Below, piece after piece: positions 44,696-57,069 of a stretch of 64,000 bases of DNA. Below the pieces are notes generated by a model, which made no database searches, was not told the origin of the DNA, and saw only the letters and a program-made list of their open reading frames with translations. Within the stretch, counting starts at the first letter, position 1, and every line of letters starts with the position of its first letter. Location of the stretch: assembly GCA_003550325.1 (NCBI GenBank), contig QKWP01001074.1:7501-71500 (forward strand), read 5' to 3'. Both the position numbers and the translations under genes were made by a program. The stretch comes from Gigaspora rosea. Lineage: Eukaryota; Glomeromycota; Glomeromycetes; Diversisporales; Gigasporaceae.

Positions 44696-47485
44696 ATGTC
44701 AAATTACAATAATTTATTTGTAAATCAACAAGAACAAATCGTCAGCTCATTAGATATTATTCATATGGCCAACAATAATGCCAAATTGTATCTGGAAGAT
44801 AACAAGTTTCAATTACAGGATTCTATTAATGAAATTATTAAGGAAATGTGCAATCTATATAAAGAAAAAAAATTGAAACACAAAATTTCTAGTTTAATTC
44901 TTGACATATTAGAACAATTTTTAATAAAGAAGAAGCAAAATCCAATTGATATTATTAATTTTTGCCTAAATGATCAAATCAATCCTATAATACAAATTAT
45001 TCTTGCAGATTGTTATCGTGTTGGTAAATGGGTTGAAAAAGATGAATATAAGGCATTCATTTATTGTCAAAAATCTGCAGGAATGGGAAGTGCTCTTGGA
45101 TTCTTTGAAGTTGGATTCTATTATTTTTATGGAATTGGGATTGAAAAAAATGAACATAAAGCATTTATTTACTTTCAAAAATCAGCTGAGATGGGTGATG
45201 TTAATGGAACAGCTGGTGTTGGATGTTGTTATCGTTATGGATTTGGAGTTGAAAAGGATGAGCACATGGCATTCATTTATTATAAAAAAATTGCAGAGAT
45301 AGGGGACGCTAAGGGAATACATCGTTTTGGAAATTGTTATCAATATGGAATTGGAGTTGAAAAGGATGAAAATAAAGCATTCATTTATTATCAAAAATTA
45401 GCAGAGATGGGAGATGCTAATGGAATATTTAGTGTTGCAGAATGTTATCGATGTGGAATTGGTGTAATAAGAGATTTAGATAAAGCCAAATACTGGTATC
45501 AAAGGTAAAGTTTAAATTGAGTTTAAATTTGAGTAGGAGTATTGTAAATCGTAAAACCGGATGTAAATGAAATTAAAAATACATACATTCAACTCTCTTT
45601 AAGTGCAATTCATTAGGACCGGACCTTTAGCAACGTGCATTTAGAGAATAATTAAGAAAAATTGCATTTATAGAATTAAAACATATGCCAAACATATGTT
45701 TGGGCCCGAAGTTAAAGTTGCATTTAGAGAGAAGTTGCACTTAGAGGAGTTGCACTTTGAGAAAGTTGACTGTATTAGTTTAAGGTCAGAGCTAGAATTA
45801 GAATAGATCATGGACAAGAAGATGACATAAAAATTTTTAAAAAAATTTTTAAAAAAGTGATTTCATAAATGAAATTTCAAATTAAGAAAAATCATTATAT
45901 CTGATTTTTGTATTCGATTGATACTTACCAGACAGGGTTAGCAATGGAGCTGCGAATGGAAACAATGGAGCTCCAAATGGAGTCAATAGATACTAATTTT
46001 TTAAATCATTCGCGTAGCTATCAGTCTCATTGCTAACCTTGTCTCCAGGAAAACAAATTACAATACTGCGATAACATTCATTATATATCGATATATTGTA
46101 CTTATACTTTAAATTACCGATTGCAGGAGCAGAGAAATTTATTTTGCTTTAGGTATTATCTATCATATCTAAGTTATTATAAACCATATCTGATATTGTT
46201 AAAATTATTTATATTTAATATTGATGAAATTTTACAAATAAATATTAGTTAAAAACGAATGGATACATAACTTAGAAATTGAAGACGATTTGAAAAAAAT
46301 ATTTATCGAAGGCAAATATCCGTTAGCTTGGATTTCTTTTGATGAGTTTAAAAATATTGAAATGATAGGTAGAGGTGGTTTTGCAACAGTATACCGTGCT
46401 TAGTTTTTTGATAAATTGCAATTCATAAACGGACCTGTTGCACTTAAATTATTTCATGAATCAAATAAGTATCATCAAGAATTTATAAAAGAGGTAATCT
46501 TTATTAATTACTTTTATCAATTTTATAATTAATGATTTATATATTAAATCAACAATTCAAATATATATTTCCTTTAATAATAAGTTAAAAGCATATTGTG
46601 ATATCGGTCTTAAAGATCCAACTTTTTTAAGATGTTTCGGTGTATCGAAAGATAAAGTTTCTAATGATTATATTCTTGTCATGGAATATGCTTTAGAAGG
46701 TTGCTTGCGAAAAAATCTACGTGCCATAGTACAAATGGATTGGAGAGATAAATTAAACCTGCTACAATGTATTGCATATGACCTTCTGATAATTCACTCT
46801 CAAGATCTAATTCATCGTGATCTACATAGCGGAAATATACTATTAAATAGTTTAAAAAGTGCATACATCGCAGATTTAGGGCTTTCGATAACAGCTAATA
46901 TTGCATCCAAATCAAATTTAGATGGAATTTATGGAATTTTACCATATATTGCTCCTGAAGTCTTGAACAAACATCCATATACTAAAGAATCTGATATTTA
47001 TTCATTTGGTATAATCATGTGGGAAATTTTATACGGTAAACCCGTACGTTTTAATCAAAATTCCAAATCACTGTCTGAGTTACAATTTCAAATACAAGTA
47101 TGCAATGGTTCACGGCCACATATTTATGAATATACCGCAATATGCTATGCGGATTTAATGAAAAAATGTTGGAATATGAATCCAAAAATGCGACCAACAG
47201 CAAAAGAAATTTATTATATTTTTGTAGAATGGCAGAATAATGAAATTATTTTATCAGAATTATCTGAAGCTGATAATAAACTACAAAATATAAAAAATGA
47301 AGATATGCAAATAGATATTGAATCTGATTATAAAAATAAATTTATTTCATTTAATCATAGTTATAAATATCAAGGTAATTATAAATTTTGTTTATTTAAT
47401 AATTATATTATTCTATATTATGCATTGTTTGATAATTTTTTTTATAGGTAGTAAATTATGTGAATTAGTAATACCGAATATTTGA
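44696..47485 (+). pseudogene. Second Sel1-repeat/kinase gene, disrupted
   Basis: Exon positions mirror copy 1: 44696-45504, 46127-46152, 46249-46493, about 46540-47374, 47448-47485. The Sel1 exon is fully open (five repeats) and the kinase C-lobe is open (HRD with Asn, DLG, APE). Two lesions break the fusion: TAG at 46401-46403 in exon 3, just after the glycine loop (FATVYRA-stop where copy 1 has Asp), and the acceptor of intron 3, tatag in copy 1, here tatat, with a 3-nt deletion beside it. The Sel1 half could still be expressed alone, since its frame ends with a stop three bases past the donor. Intron 1 also holds a pogo-type MITE. Confidence 0.85.
45586..45772. mobile_element. pogo-type MITE in intron 1 of the second kinase gene
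   Basis: Ends CATTCAACTCTCTTTAAGTG and the near-complement ending AAAGTTGACTG, with TA on both sides. Absent from copy 1, so it came after the duplication. Similar ends to the MITE at 8091-8430. Confidence 0.75.
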
Positions 47486-48043
47486 ATTAATAAAAGCAAC
47501 TCTCACAATTTTGAAACAAAAAATTGTGGTTGATCTTAATCATTAACATTGATAAGTAGGATTAGGCAAAATAATATAATGTTTAATATATTTGTGCATA
47601 TTGTATTGTTTATAGAATATTTACACAGATATATTAAAAGGTCAATATTAATTTTTTACATTTAGTAGTAAAATACTATTATGCACTATTGTAACACTAT
47701 TGTAATACATGGAAATATATCTGATATTAAAGTATAGTTTAAATCGGAGTTTATTATACAGTATAATAAAATGGTAAAATTTTATTTTAAAATGCGATAG
47801 AGATCTAAAATCCCAGCCTAACCTCGATCGAGGACGCAATAACATGATATTTGACCTCGAAAAATTTTCCAAACTTTATTTTTCGTATTTTATAAACCTT
47901 TTTTCACTATGTGAATTTTAAATTTTTTTAGAAAAGACTATTTCTTATTGTTTTTTAAGGGACAAAGCCACTATTATTAGAGGGTTTCAGAATTAACTTA
48001 TTTCGGATAATATTGTTTAAATTCTATTTTCACTCGGGTTAAA
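47486..48043. other. 3' flank of the second kinase copy
   Basis: Homologous to the 3' flank of copy 1 as far as about 48010. No further gene. Confidence 0.4.
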
Positions 48044-48679
48044 GAGTGATGCCGAGATAACGCATTATGTTTTGGTTTTATCACGTGGTAAAACTGATTT
48101 TAACATTTTATCGTAGGCTAAAACCGTTAAAATAAAAAAGATATAACTGGGATATAATTATAGTGATAAGTTATTTTTCTTTATATTTGTCGAATATAAT
48201 GCAATAAACTGTAATTTAAAAAACTTCAAGAATTTATTGAACATTATTTTTTTTTATTTTAATTAATATTTGCGCTTAACATTTATTGTATAGCTTCTTT
48301 TTAAAGCAATAAAGCTATAACTTAAGAAACTTTAAGAAATTTATTGAGAATAGTTTTTTTATTACTATAATATTTTGCGCTTAACATTGCAGTATAGCTC
48401 TTTTAAAGCTAATTATTATTATTCTCAATTCTTAAGACTTTCGTCAACAACATTAGATGCTTCAAGGCCAATATTTGCTTGACGTCTATTTAGATTATTA
48501 AATTATTTGTATTGACATTAGTTCCATTTTTATGTCATTTGATAGATATATCATCAGTTATACTAATATTTCTTTTTTTTTTATTTTAACAGTTTTAGCA
48601 TACGATAAATGTTAAAATCAGTTTTACCACGTGATAAAAGCAAAACATAGTCCGTTAAAAGATTATCTCAACATCACTA
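48044..48679. mobile_element. TIR element, 636 bp
   Basis: Ends gagtgatgccgagataa and, on the other strand, tagtgatgttgagataa, then matching arms with ttttatcacgtggtaaaact and gattttaacat. It sits next to the end of the segmental duplication. No clear target duplication and no ORF. Confidence 0.65.
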
Positions 48680-49277
48680 AATGCAGACAAGTTGAAAGTT
48701 ATGTTGGTATTTATTACACAACAAAAATATTTGTTTGTAGCTTAAGGTATAATGACTATTGAACCATATAGAATAACAACTTCAGGATGTAGGATAGATT
48801 TTCTGCTCACGTGAATTTCCGATGTAAATAAGCCAATTAAAAACCGGTATCAAGTGTAACGATAACTTTTAAGTAAATTTAAACTAGAAAATCCTAACAA
48901 AAAAGTTTCCTTGTACAATTTTGCTACATAATGGCACTTTATAACCCATCACATACACAAACCCTAATATAAATTAATTTTTTGCTCGAAAAAATATTGA
49001 TACAAAAATCATGTGACCAGAAAATCTTTCCTACGCCCTGAATGGATTTCACAAAACTTCAAATTTGCTTATAAACTTGCTTATATTTCGGTTGCACAAG
49101 CTTATCACAAAAATATACGTACGTACTGTACGTATGCATTTTAAAGTTTGTAAGACTTTAATGAATTCTCCAATTTAGAAGTTCGCACAACCGTGCAATA
49201 AAAAATCGAATAAAAAGCGAAATTATTATATAGTACGTACTGTACATACGTATTCTTTGTTTTGAATTTGCTTAAAA
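48680..49277. other. Upstream region of the BTB/TLDc gene
   Basis: AT-rich. Two copies of acgtactgtac at about 49121 and 49234. No element ends recognised. Confidence 0.3.
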
Positions 49278-50885
49278 ATGGAAGTAAATTTTTTTAAAAA
49301 TCTTTCTAATAATTAACTTGAACTTCTTAACGATAAAGAAGATTTTAATGTAATTATTAAAGTTGGAGAAACTACAAACACTAAAACTTTCTACGCACAT
49401 GCAGCTGTCCTTAAATATCGATATTTATACTTTAAAAATAAATTGCTGGACACATGTAGAGATGAAAACAATATTAAAACAATTAACTTGGGCCATATTT
49501 CTACCCAACAATTTGATATTATTATTAAGTAAGCTGTCAAAATTATCATTTTTTAATAGCTATATTCATATTTATATTATTCTCATATTTGATTTAATGA
49601 ATTTAACGAAATGAAGGTATATTTATGGAGGTATCGTTTTATTAGAAAATCTTGATGCATCAGCTATATTTGAGCTCATGCTTGTTACTTCTGAACTTCT
49701 TCTTAGAGAATTGTCCGAATATCTTGAATCTTTTTTAATGGATACAAAAGCTCACTGGCTCCGTTTAAACTTTGCATATGTTTATAGACAGTGTTTTCAG
49801 AATAATGTGTGTCAAGAATTACAAAATTGGTGTAATAATATCTTATCAAAACATCCAAGTCTGAAAATTTTATTTCTCTTCAAGAAAATGCGTTGGTCTC
49901 CTTGATTAAACGTGACGATTTACAAATGGATGAAATCAAAATTTGGAATTACATCATAAAGTGGGGAATTGCTCAAAACCCAGATTTACCTTCTGATATT
50001 AAAACTTGGTCAGATGAAAATTTTCAGACTTTGAAGACTACTTTACAAAATTGTTTGCCACTTATTCGTTATTTTCAAATTTCTGGTGAAGATATCGCTA
50101 ATTATGTAAAACCATATAAACGATTACTTGAAAAAAATCTTTGGAATGATGTAAAAATGAGATTTATAAATCCAAAACATCCAGTATCATCAGAAATTCT
50201 TCCATCTCGCGTGATTTCAGCACCAAATTTGCCATCTAGAATAACAGAACGATTTTCGACAGTAATTGAAGAATCTCATGCAGCCCAAATTGCTTCATGG
50301 ATCGATGAAACTTGTTCTGTAAAAGATAATCCTTATGAATTTAAATTGCTATTTCGTAGAAGTAAGGATGGTTATACTGCTGACTCATTTTGGAAATATT
50401 GTAATAAAAAAGCAAACACTGTTGTTGTAATTAAAGTTAAAGGCACTGACGAAATTCTTGGTGGATATAACCCTATTGCATGGGATAAATGGGATAAAGG
50501 GGTAGATTGGAAAAACTGTGATAAAAGTTTTATTCTTTCATTAAAAAATGGAAATATTAAAAATTCTATTTTAAGTAAGGTGATAAATCCGAAACATGCA
50601 ATTTGCTGTTATGATGTTAGTCCAGGATTTGGATATGGCCTTCGTATGTGTATGTCGTATGAGAATTTTATACAAACTTGTATATGTTATCATGATCCCA
50701 ATTTTGTTGTGTATCAAAAGCCCATTAGAAGCTTATTAACATATGGAAAGGATAACTGTTCCTACTTTTCTGCGGAGGAATGCGAAGTATTCCAAATATA
50801 TAAAAAAATTTATAGACATCTAATTAAACAGATTATTTCTTTTTTTCTTCTTAACATACAAATATATGTTTATTTTGTTTCTTAA
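49278..50885 (+). pseudogene. BTB/TLDc-domain gene, disrupted
   Basis: Exon 1 begins at ATG 49278 and encodes a BTB domain (EDFNVIIKVGE, TFYAHAAVLKYRYLYF). Intron 49529-49616 (GTAAGC to AG) joins AA|G to give KYIYGG, the conserved continuation, then a BACK-like region (LLRELSEYLESFL, WCNNILSKHPS). From about 50300 a TLDc domain follows: FKLLFRRSKDGYTADSFW, VIKVKGTDEILGGYNP, SPGFGYGL. Lesions: TAA at 49314-49316 at codon 13, and a shift of reading frame near 49862, most simply one lost base between KHPS and ENFISLQ. BTB proteins of this kind act as adaptors for cullin-3 ubiquitin ligases; TLDc is linked with oxidative-stress protection. The last 20-odd residues look like read-through of an intron. 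Confidence 0.82.
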
Positions 50886-51312
50886 TTACAAGTAAAAAAG
50901 TTTGTTTGAAAGCTATTGAAACAATTTTACAAAATTGTTTACGAAAATTGAATAAAAAAAACTCAGATGTCTGTCTTTCACGAGCTACTTGAGTAACAAA
51001 CCAAATCTCTGTTACTCTCAATATCTTTAATTAAGCAAAATGGGCTTAAATTATAAATGAAAAATTGGTTTAACAATTAATGAATCAACCATGCTGCAAT
51101 ATCGTGACAAATTAGAATAAAATCAGAATAAAATTCAATTTTGGAACACTATAGTATGCCTTGTTGGTCCAGTGATCTTTAGCAAATCGGTCTCAGAACC
51201 GGCTTAGAAGTTTCAAAAGAAACAGATACAATGTTAGAAAAGATTTATTAATAAACTATTCGGATCATATGGATGTAAATTTTTTTGTTATTAGGAGTTA
51301 AAGTCATTGAGC
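50886..51312. other. 3' flank of the BTB/TLDc gene
   Basis: No gene or element ends were recognised. Confidence 0.3.
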
Positions 51313-52445
51313 TAGATGGGTGACGAATGACGAAACCATTTCGTCAGACAAATTTGAGTTGACGAAATGACTAAACTGATGACGAATGACGAATCTCGTG
51401 ACGAATGACGAAACGCATGAAAAATCATAAATTTCATAAGTAATCCATAGCATTAGGGTGTAATAAATGTAAGAAAAAGTTTAAAATGAGAGTTTTTTAG
51501 GAATCATGTGAACTTAACTTTACAGTTATCCGATATTGCCCGTTGATTTACATCGATCACCCGGATCTATCCGATAAGTCTGTTAAAACGAAACTACGAA
51601 TACAAAATTATCTGCTTTAGATTCAATGAAAAGCTAAAAATGATTTTTTTATGGGCTTGTTAATTTTAGTGGCGTTAACTTTTATAACGGTCAGACAATC
51701 TAATAGAAAACAATTCGTGGCCAAATAAATGATTACTATGTTTTTGTATGAACTGATGAATCTTTATTATGATGAAAATAGCAGTAACTTTGAAAGAAAT
51801 TTAAGATTCAGAATACCCAGAGGTCGTCATGATGAAGCTTGTCAAAGGGAATCAATTGCATTTTATATTTTATTAGCCAAATTAATTTCGCCAAGAGTTT
51901 CGTCAATCATCAATAGTTTCGTCAATTGTTGGCAATTTCGTCAAAATTACATCAAAATAACAAAATGGTTAAATAGAATTATATGGAAATAATGAATATA
52001 TTGATGGCTTAAATAGTGTGAATAATGTAAACAAAGATATTAGTGAAAATTTAAATAATGTAGAGGATGAAAACAATGATTCAGAAAATTTACCTATGCA
52101 CTTCGAAAAACATGTCAAAATTTCAAAAAGTAAATAAATAAAGCTTTTATGAATCGATCTTTTTGTTTTATAATTATAATAGTTTCTTCATAGTTTCATC
52201 ATAGTTTCGTCAATATTTTCGTCATTAGTTTCGTAAACAATGTAAAATTTAAACCAAGTAAAATAGACAAAGTAAAAAGTAAACAAAATAAAATAGAAAA
52301 ATTAATAATTCCTTAACTCCGATAGGGTGTCAATCGTCAATAGTTTCGTCAATTGTCAGTAGTTTCGTCAATCGTCAAAGCATCGTCAGACGAAACCAAT
52401 GACTAAACCATTTCGTCAATCATGAAATAGTTCACCACCCATCTT
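51313..52445. mobile_element. TIR element rich in gacgaaa repeats, 1.13 kb
   Basis: Left end tagatgggtgacgaatgacg; the right end, on the other strand, has aaagatgggtgg then atgattgacgaaatgg. Both subterminal zones are packed with gacgaaa/tttcgtc motifs. An 87-codon frame (51729-51992) and a following Asn/Asp-rich frame have no recognised domain and may be remnants of an element gene. No clean target duplication. Confidence 0.5.
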
Positions 52446-52522
52446 TAATTGGATATCTGTGTTTCTTACACTAAAAATTTCAAAAAAAAAAAACTTTTTT
52501 TTAATCGGATTAACACTCAAAT

Positions 52523-52894
52523 GGGCGATGGATTAGGAAAACCTGTCTTCGAAGTGGGGGGTTCTATTTTGAGAAAATGACGATTATTGTTTGTGAAACC
52601 TAAATTTTACCAGATATCAATTACTGAATAAACAACACCATGTGATTATAAAACATTGATTGACCAATCTAATTTCATTGAGCCGTCAATTTTTGCTGTT
52701 GATCTATTTATAGAACACATACGTTTAAAGATTGGTCTACCTTCAAGTTAAAATATCTCGATAAATTATTACAGTATATCATTGTAGGGTGAAAAGTGAA
52801 ATACATATAAACAGAAACTGGCACTTCGTTTTGAATCAAAAATCTCGAAATTGATAAAAAAGTGTCTAAGACGGGTTTTCTTAGTCCATCGCCC
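52523..52894. mobile_element. MITE, tandem copy 1 (372 bp)
   Basis: Ends GGGCGATGGATTAGGAAAAC and GTTTTCTTAGTCCATCGCCC; aaat at 52519-52522 and 52895-52898. The interior aligns with the next copy throughout. Confidence 0.85.
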
Positions 52895-52898
52895 AAAT

Positions 52899-53277
52899 GG
52901 GTTGTGGACTAGGAAAACCCGCCTCTGAAGGGGGGTTTCCATTTTGAGAAAATAGCGATTATAGTTTGTGTTACCTAAATTTTACCCCTGAATTTTTTAT
53001 TTATTTTTAGATATCAATTACTGAATAAACAATGTCATGTGATTATGAACCACTGATTAACCAATCTAATTTAATTGAGTCAGTTGTAAATCTATTTTTA
53101 GAACACGATCGTTAAAAAATTGGTTTACATTCAAGTTAAAAAATCACGATAATTTATTATATCAACATGGGGTAAAAAGTAACATACGTATAGATAAAAA
53201 CCAGCACTTTCATTTGAATCAAAAATCTCAAAATTGTTGAAAAAGTGTCAAAGGCGGGTTTTCCTAGTCCACAACCC
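52899..53277. mobile_element. MITE, tandem copy 2 (379 bp)
   Basis: Ends GGGTTGTGGACTAGGAAAAC and GTTTTCCTAGTCCACAACCC; flanked by aaat at 52895-52898, shared with copy 1, and at 53278-53281. Confidence 0.85.
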
Positions 53278-53371
53278 AAATATGTTTTAGTTCGGAGATC
53301 ACAGATGCAAATTTTTTTTTTTGCAGCACGATTATAATACTTGAAATTTTGTATACTGTAATAAAAATAGT

Positions 53372-55197
53372 AGTGATATGGGTCGATGAAAAAATCGTGG
53401 GCCGAGGCTAATGATGCCTGACGCATGACGAAACCATTTCGTCGGGCAACTTCAAATTGACGAATTAACGAATGACGAAACCCATGACGCATGACGAAAC
53501 CTATGACGCATGACGAAACCCATGATGCATGACAAACTCATGACGCATGAACCCATGACGCATGATGAAATCAATAATAAATAACAAAACCCATGATGAT
53601 TTTGATGAAGCATAAGACTATTATTTATTTCTTTTATAACAGAAATAAATTAGTTCATGTAAGTTAATTTTTTATTAATTATTATATCTTCCCAGTTTCT
53701 ATTCTTTTGATATCGATCCGATATTGCTCGATGATTTGCAACAATCACCCAGATATATCCGATAGGTGTTCGACGAATTGGCAGTGTCATAGTTTTTATT
53801 ACTAGGAAAACAGATACCCATTAGTGTCCAAAGCCAAAATAAACATCGGGCTGATCCATGTCGATCTCTGTAGCTGATTGGCTGCACGTGACTGGAATCC
53901 AACACAAAATCGTGTCCATTGCTGTAATTATTTTATGTATTTATTATTTTGGTATAGTTTGTGGCATGGGTGGTTTTAACCCTCAACAAGGGTACCCTAC
54001 TAGTACCCTCAACGAGGGTTATAGACTCTTGGTGAGTGTATGAACCTTTTAGCAAGTGAATTAAACACCTAGTAAGTGATTAAAACCTCAGTGCGAATTA
54101 AAGATATTTGTGGGTATGGTTTTAGTCTGTGAATGAAAAAACAGATATTCATAGCATTAGTATCATTATTGATGGTTCAAAAAATCATGTGTTTGAACAA
54201 TCGATCCTACACAGAAGGTCACCAAAATTTCAGGTCGTATGCATCAGATCTAGGTTGGCGTTTAGCCTTAGCTGTTAGCAGGTTATATAGCAAATTACTT
54301 AATGAATAGATATTATTTCATTAGTAAATTTTTTATAATCTTGGGCATCGGTCAATTCCAATTCAGCTGACCATGATTCTGATGCACTCTGACATAATCC
54401 AACCCGGAATTTTGGAGTATGAGTTGATCCTATGCTTCGCTGATGCTAGTGAAATTCTAGCAATAAAAATAATCTGTTTAGACTCAATGTAAAAACTTTT
54501 TCAATTGACAAGGGTTTTATCAAAAGCCTCATCATTTTAGATAGCGCTCCTACAAAAAATTGATTACTCTGTAATTCTGTAATTTTGACCAATCAAATTT
54601 AGGAATGTGATAATCAAAACAAATATATTTTGTTTTCTAAGTAAAAATACGTGTAAAATTAAGGCTAAGAAACTGCATTATAATTAGGGTTAGGGCAAAA
54701 AAATATGGTGGCCATTGTGGCTATTAGTAAAATTTCATGAGGAACATTTTTAATTAGGACACGATAGATGGTTTCCTAATAAAAATTTAGAGTTATCTGT
54801 TTTTTGTAAAAAATTCTTATATTACATGGCCTTAAAATTTTGATCAGTTAAAATTATAGGTGGTGAACAATTTTTTTGTAGGAGAGCTAGTGCGTTAGTT
54901 TCATCATTAGTTTGGGGTTGCATCAGGAGTTTCATCAATCGTCAAGCGTTTTATTAATCGTCAAGCGTTTTATCAATCGTCAAGAGTTTTATCAATCATC
55001 AAGAGTTTCGTCAAGCGTCAAAGTTTTATTAATCATCAAAGATTTCATCAGACACAAATTTGACGAAACCTTTTATCATCATGAAAATAATTGTGTTAGG
55101 CATTATTAGCTGAGGCCAATCCCAAAAAAGCTCAGACCGGTCGACTGGGCTGACCTTTTGCTAGTGTAATTTTTTCTGATCAGAATTAGTTAACATT
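53372..55197 (+). mobile_element. MITE X, left part (contains a hAT-like element)
   Basis: X starts TAGTGATATGGGTCGATG, is interrupted by the 1.7-kb element at 53409-55108, then continues to gttaacatt at 55197, where element A begins. An uninterrupted X copy lies at about 60406-60911. The missing right part of this copy is found inverted at 58065-58419. Flank aaaaatag (53364-53371) pairs with aaaaattg, the complement of 58057-58064. Confidence 0.82.
53409..55108. mobile_element. hAT-like element, 1.70 kb, inserted in MITE X
   Basis: Ends TAATGATGCCTGAC and GTTAGGCATTATTA. Target duplication gccgaggc (53401-53408) and gctgaggc (55109-55116), 7 of 8. The empty site is visible in the other X copy at about 60430-60450 (gggccgaggctgatcccaaa). 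Subterminal zones carry many gacgaaac/tttcgtca repeats, as in the element at 51313. Frames at 53699-53905, 53858-54043 and 54912-55109 have no known domain. Confidence 0.85.
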
Positions 55198-55619
55198 CCC
55201 TATAACAAATTGCAGCACGGAATGATACTGCAATACACAGAAAAGGTTGGATATGGAACCACACGAACCTGCACGTAAATCTATACGAGACAATGTATGA
55301 GAAAGCACGTTTACAGCACGTAATAGGGCGCGGATTCTGTGCAACGGTGCATGTACTAACGTGCAATTTTATGTGTTTTCTTGTGCATTGTCTCGTGCAT
55401 ATTTACGTGCAGGTAACATATAATAGCATATATCCACACATATACATATAATAACATATATCCGCATATACATTTATATATATTATTTTATTAACTAAAA
55501 TTTTATAATTTTATTAACTAAATTTTATAATTTTTATTAACTAAAATTTATATTTTATTAATTAACTTTTATTATTTTATTAATTAAATTTTATAATACA
55601 AATACTTTAATTTAATAAT

Positions 55620-55928
55620 ACCTGCCTTACTATTTGTTGTTCATGCCTACCTTCATTATAATTTCCCGCACAATCATATCATAATCGGGAATCTTCCATG
55701 AGAAGTCCCGGTCACAAATAATCACGTGAAAACTTATAATAAAGGTAGGCATGAACAACGTAAGTCAGAGTATTATTCATTTATTTCCTGTGAGGAGTTA
55801 AAAATTACAACAGAGAATTCCTGATGATCATATGATACAGACGGCCCTTCGGGCCATCTGTATCCTATGATCATCGGGAATCTCTGTTGTAATTTTTAAG
55901 CTCCCAGGAAATAAATAATACTAATTTA
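55620..55928. mobile_element. Two hairpin MITEs inserted in element A
   Basis: First hairpin about 55626-55768 (gttgttcatgcctacctt pairing with aaggtaggcatgaacaac). Second about 55769-55922 (attacaacagaga...tctctgttgtaat around the loop ggcccttcgggcc). Both are absent from A'. Confidence 0.75.
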
Positions 55929-56627
55929 TATACCAAATAAGAAAATACTTCTAATCACTAAACTACTACTTAAAAATAAGCCAGCACTAATAATATCGAA
56001 AAAAACAAAGTAAAGCAATAGTACCAAAATGAAAAGTTCAAAAAAGAAAAAAATCGAAATGACTACTCTAGAAATAACTCCAATAGTGACAACTCCAATT
56101 ACGCCAACTCCAATGATAGTAACTCAAGAGAGATGCTAAAATGCAATAATATACAGAAAGTAAATAAAAAATAAAAGAAAAAAATAATAGTAATAAAAAA
56201 ACAAAGCCGCGTTACCTCCAAAAATGATGAAAAAACATACACCAAAAACGATAATGATTCCAAAAGAGCAACTTTCAAGGCAATAACTCCAAATGATGGT
56301 TTCAAAAACAATGACAATAACTAAAAAAATCATACTGTATAAAAATTAGTGGGTTGTAAAAAAAAATTATAAACAATAAAAGAAAATAATAAAAATTGTA
56401 AGTGTAAAAAAAAAAACAAATATTCAAATATTTATTTACCGGTACTTACAAATCGAATGTAATTTTGCGCGTCAATGCACGGAAATTATTATTGTTAAGT
56501 ACAAAAAAAAACAAAAAAACAAAAATGTAATATTTATTTACTCACAAAATAAATGTTTTTGTACGCGTCATTGCACAGAAATTATAATCATTACTGCATT
56601 AAGAACCTTAACGATCATCACGTTAAT

Positions 56628-57059
56628 GCACGGAATTATGATCTTCATCATGATCCGCTTGTGAACGAAGTCACAAGGCGGGACATTATTGCGAGTCACC
56701 GGACCCTTCATGTGACTGCAGATCAGGTATGACGAAATGGTATTTGAGTAACCTGATGATCTGTATCGATTTCCTTCGTTCTTTGAGTTTTCTGCTCGAC
56801 ATTGCGTCCAGCATTCCCCCCACCACTCCCGAAAGGAAAGAAGTAAAGGGGGAGAAAGAGGGATGAAGAAAGAAGAAAGAAAAAGAAAGACCACGATGCT
56901 CGAAGAGTTCTGCTCACGTGACGTCCTGCGGCTTGTTCCGCGACCCTAATCCCATACTGAATTACGTGATTAGAGACAGGAAGAGGACGTGACTATAGGA
57001 AGGGTTGGTCACGACTGTTGTGTGCGAGGAAGGGGCACACGACGAGACGAGCAATAATA
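56628..57059. other. GC-richer 430-bp insertion in element A
   Basis: Absent from A', where cacgttaat runs directly into acgttagtacat. Composition differs from the surroundings (runs such as cttgttccgcgaccctaat), with a purine-rich tract at about 56830-56890. No TIR found; a short taat/ataat is at the edges. No convincing ORF. It may be a captured or retroposed fragment. Confidence 0.55.
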
Positions 57060-57069
57060 ATGTTAGTAC

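Larger units (their letters stand above)
40640..48010 (+). repeat. Segmental duplication, copy 2 (interrupted)
   Basis: Consists of 40640-40897 and 44166-48010; the gap is a hAT-like element. It parallels 12010-16150 and contains the second Sel1/kinase gene. It ends near 48010, just before another TIR element at 48044. Confidence 0.85.

Noticed and set aside
54912..55109. 65-residue Ser/Val-rich frame
   Set aside because: Translation of tandem tttcatcaatcgtcaag-type subterminal repeats of a hAT-like element.
56568..56917. Minus-strand frames across the GC-richer insertion (108 and 64 residues)
   Set aside because: They run across the insertion boundary and read a purine tract as Phe/Ser/Leu; no domain.
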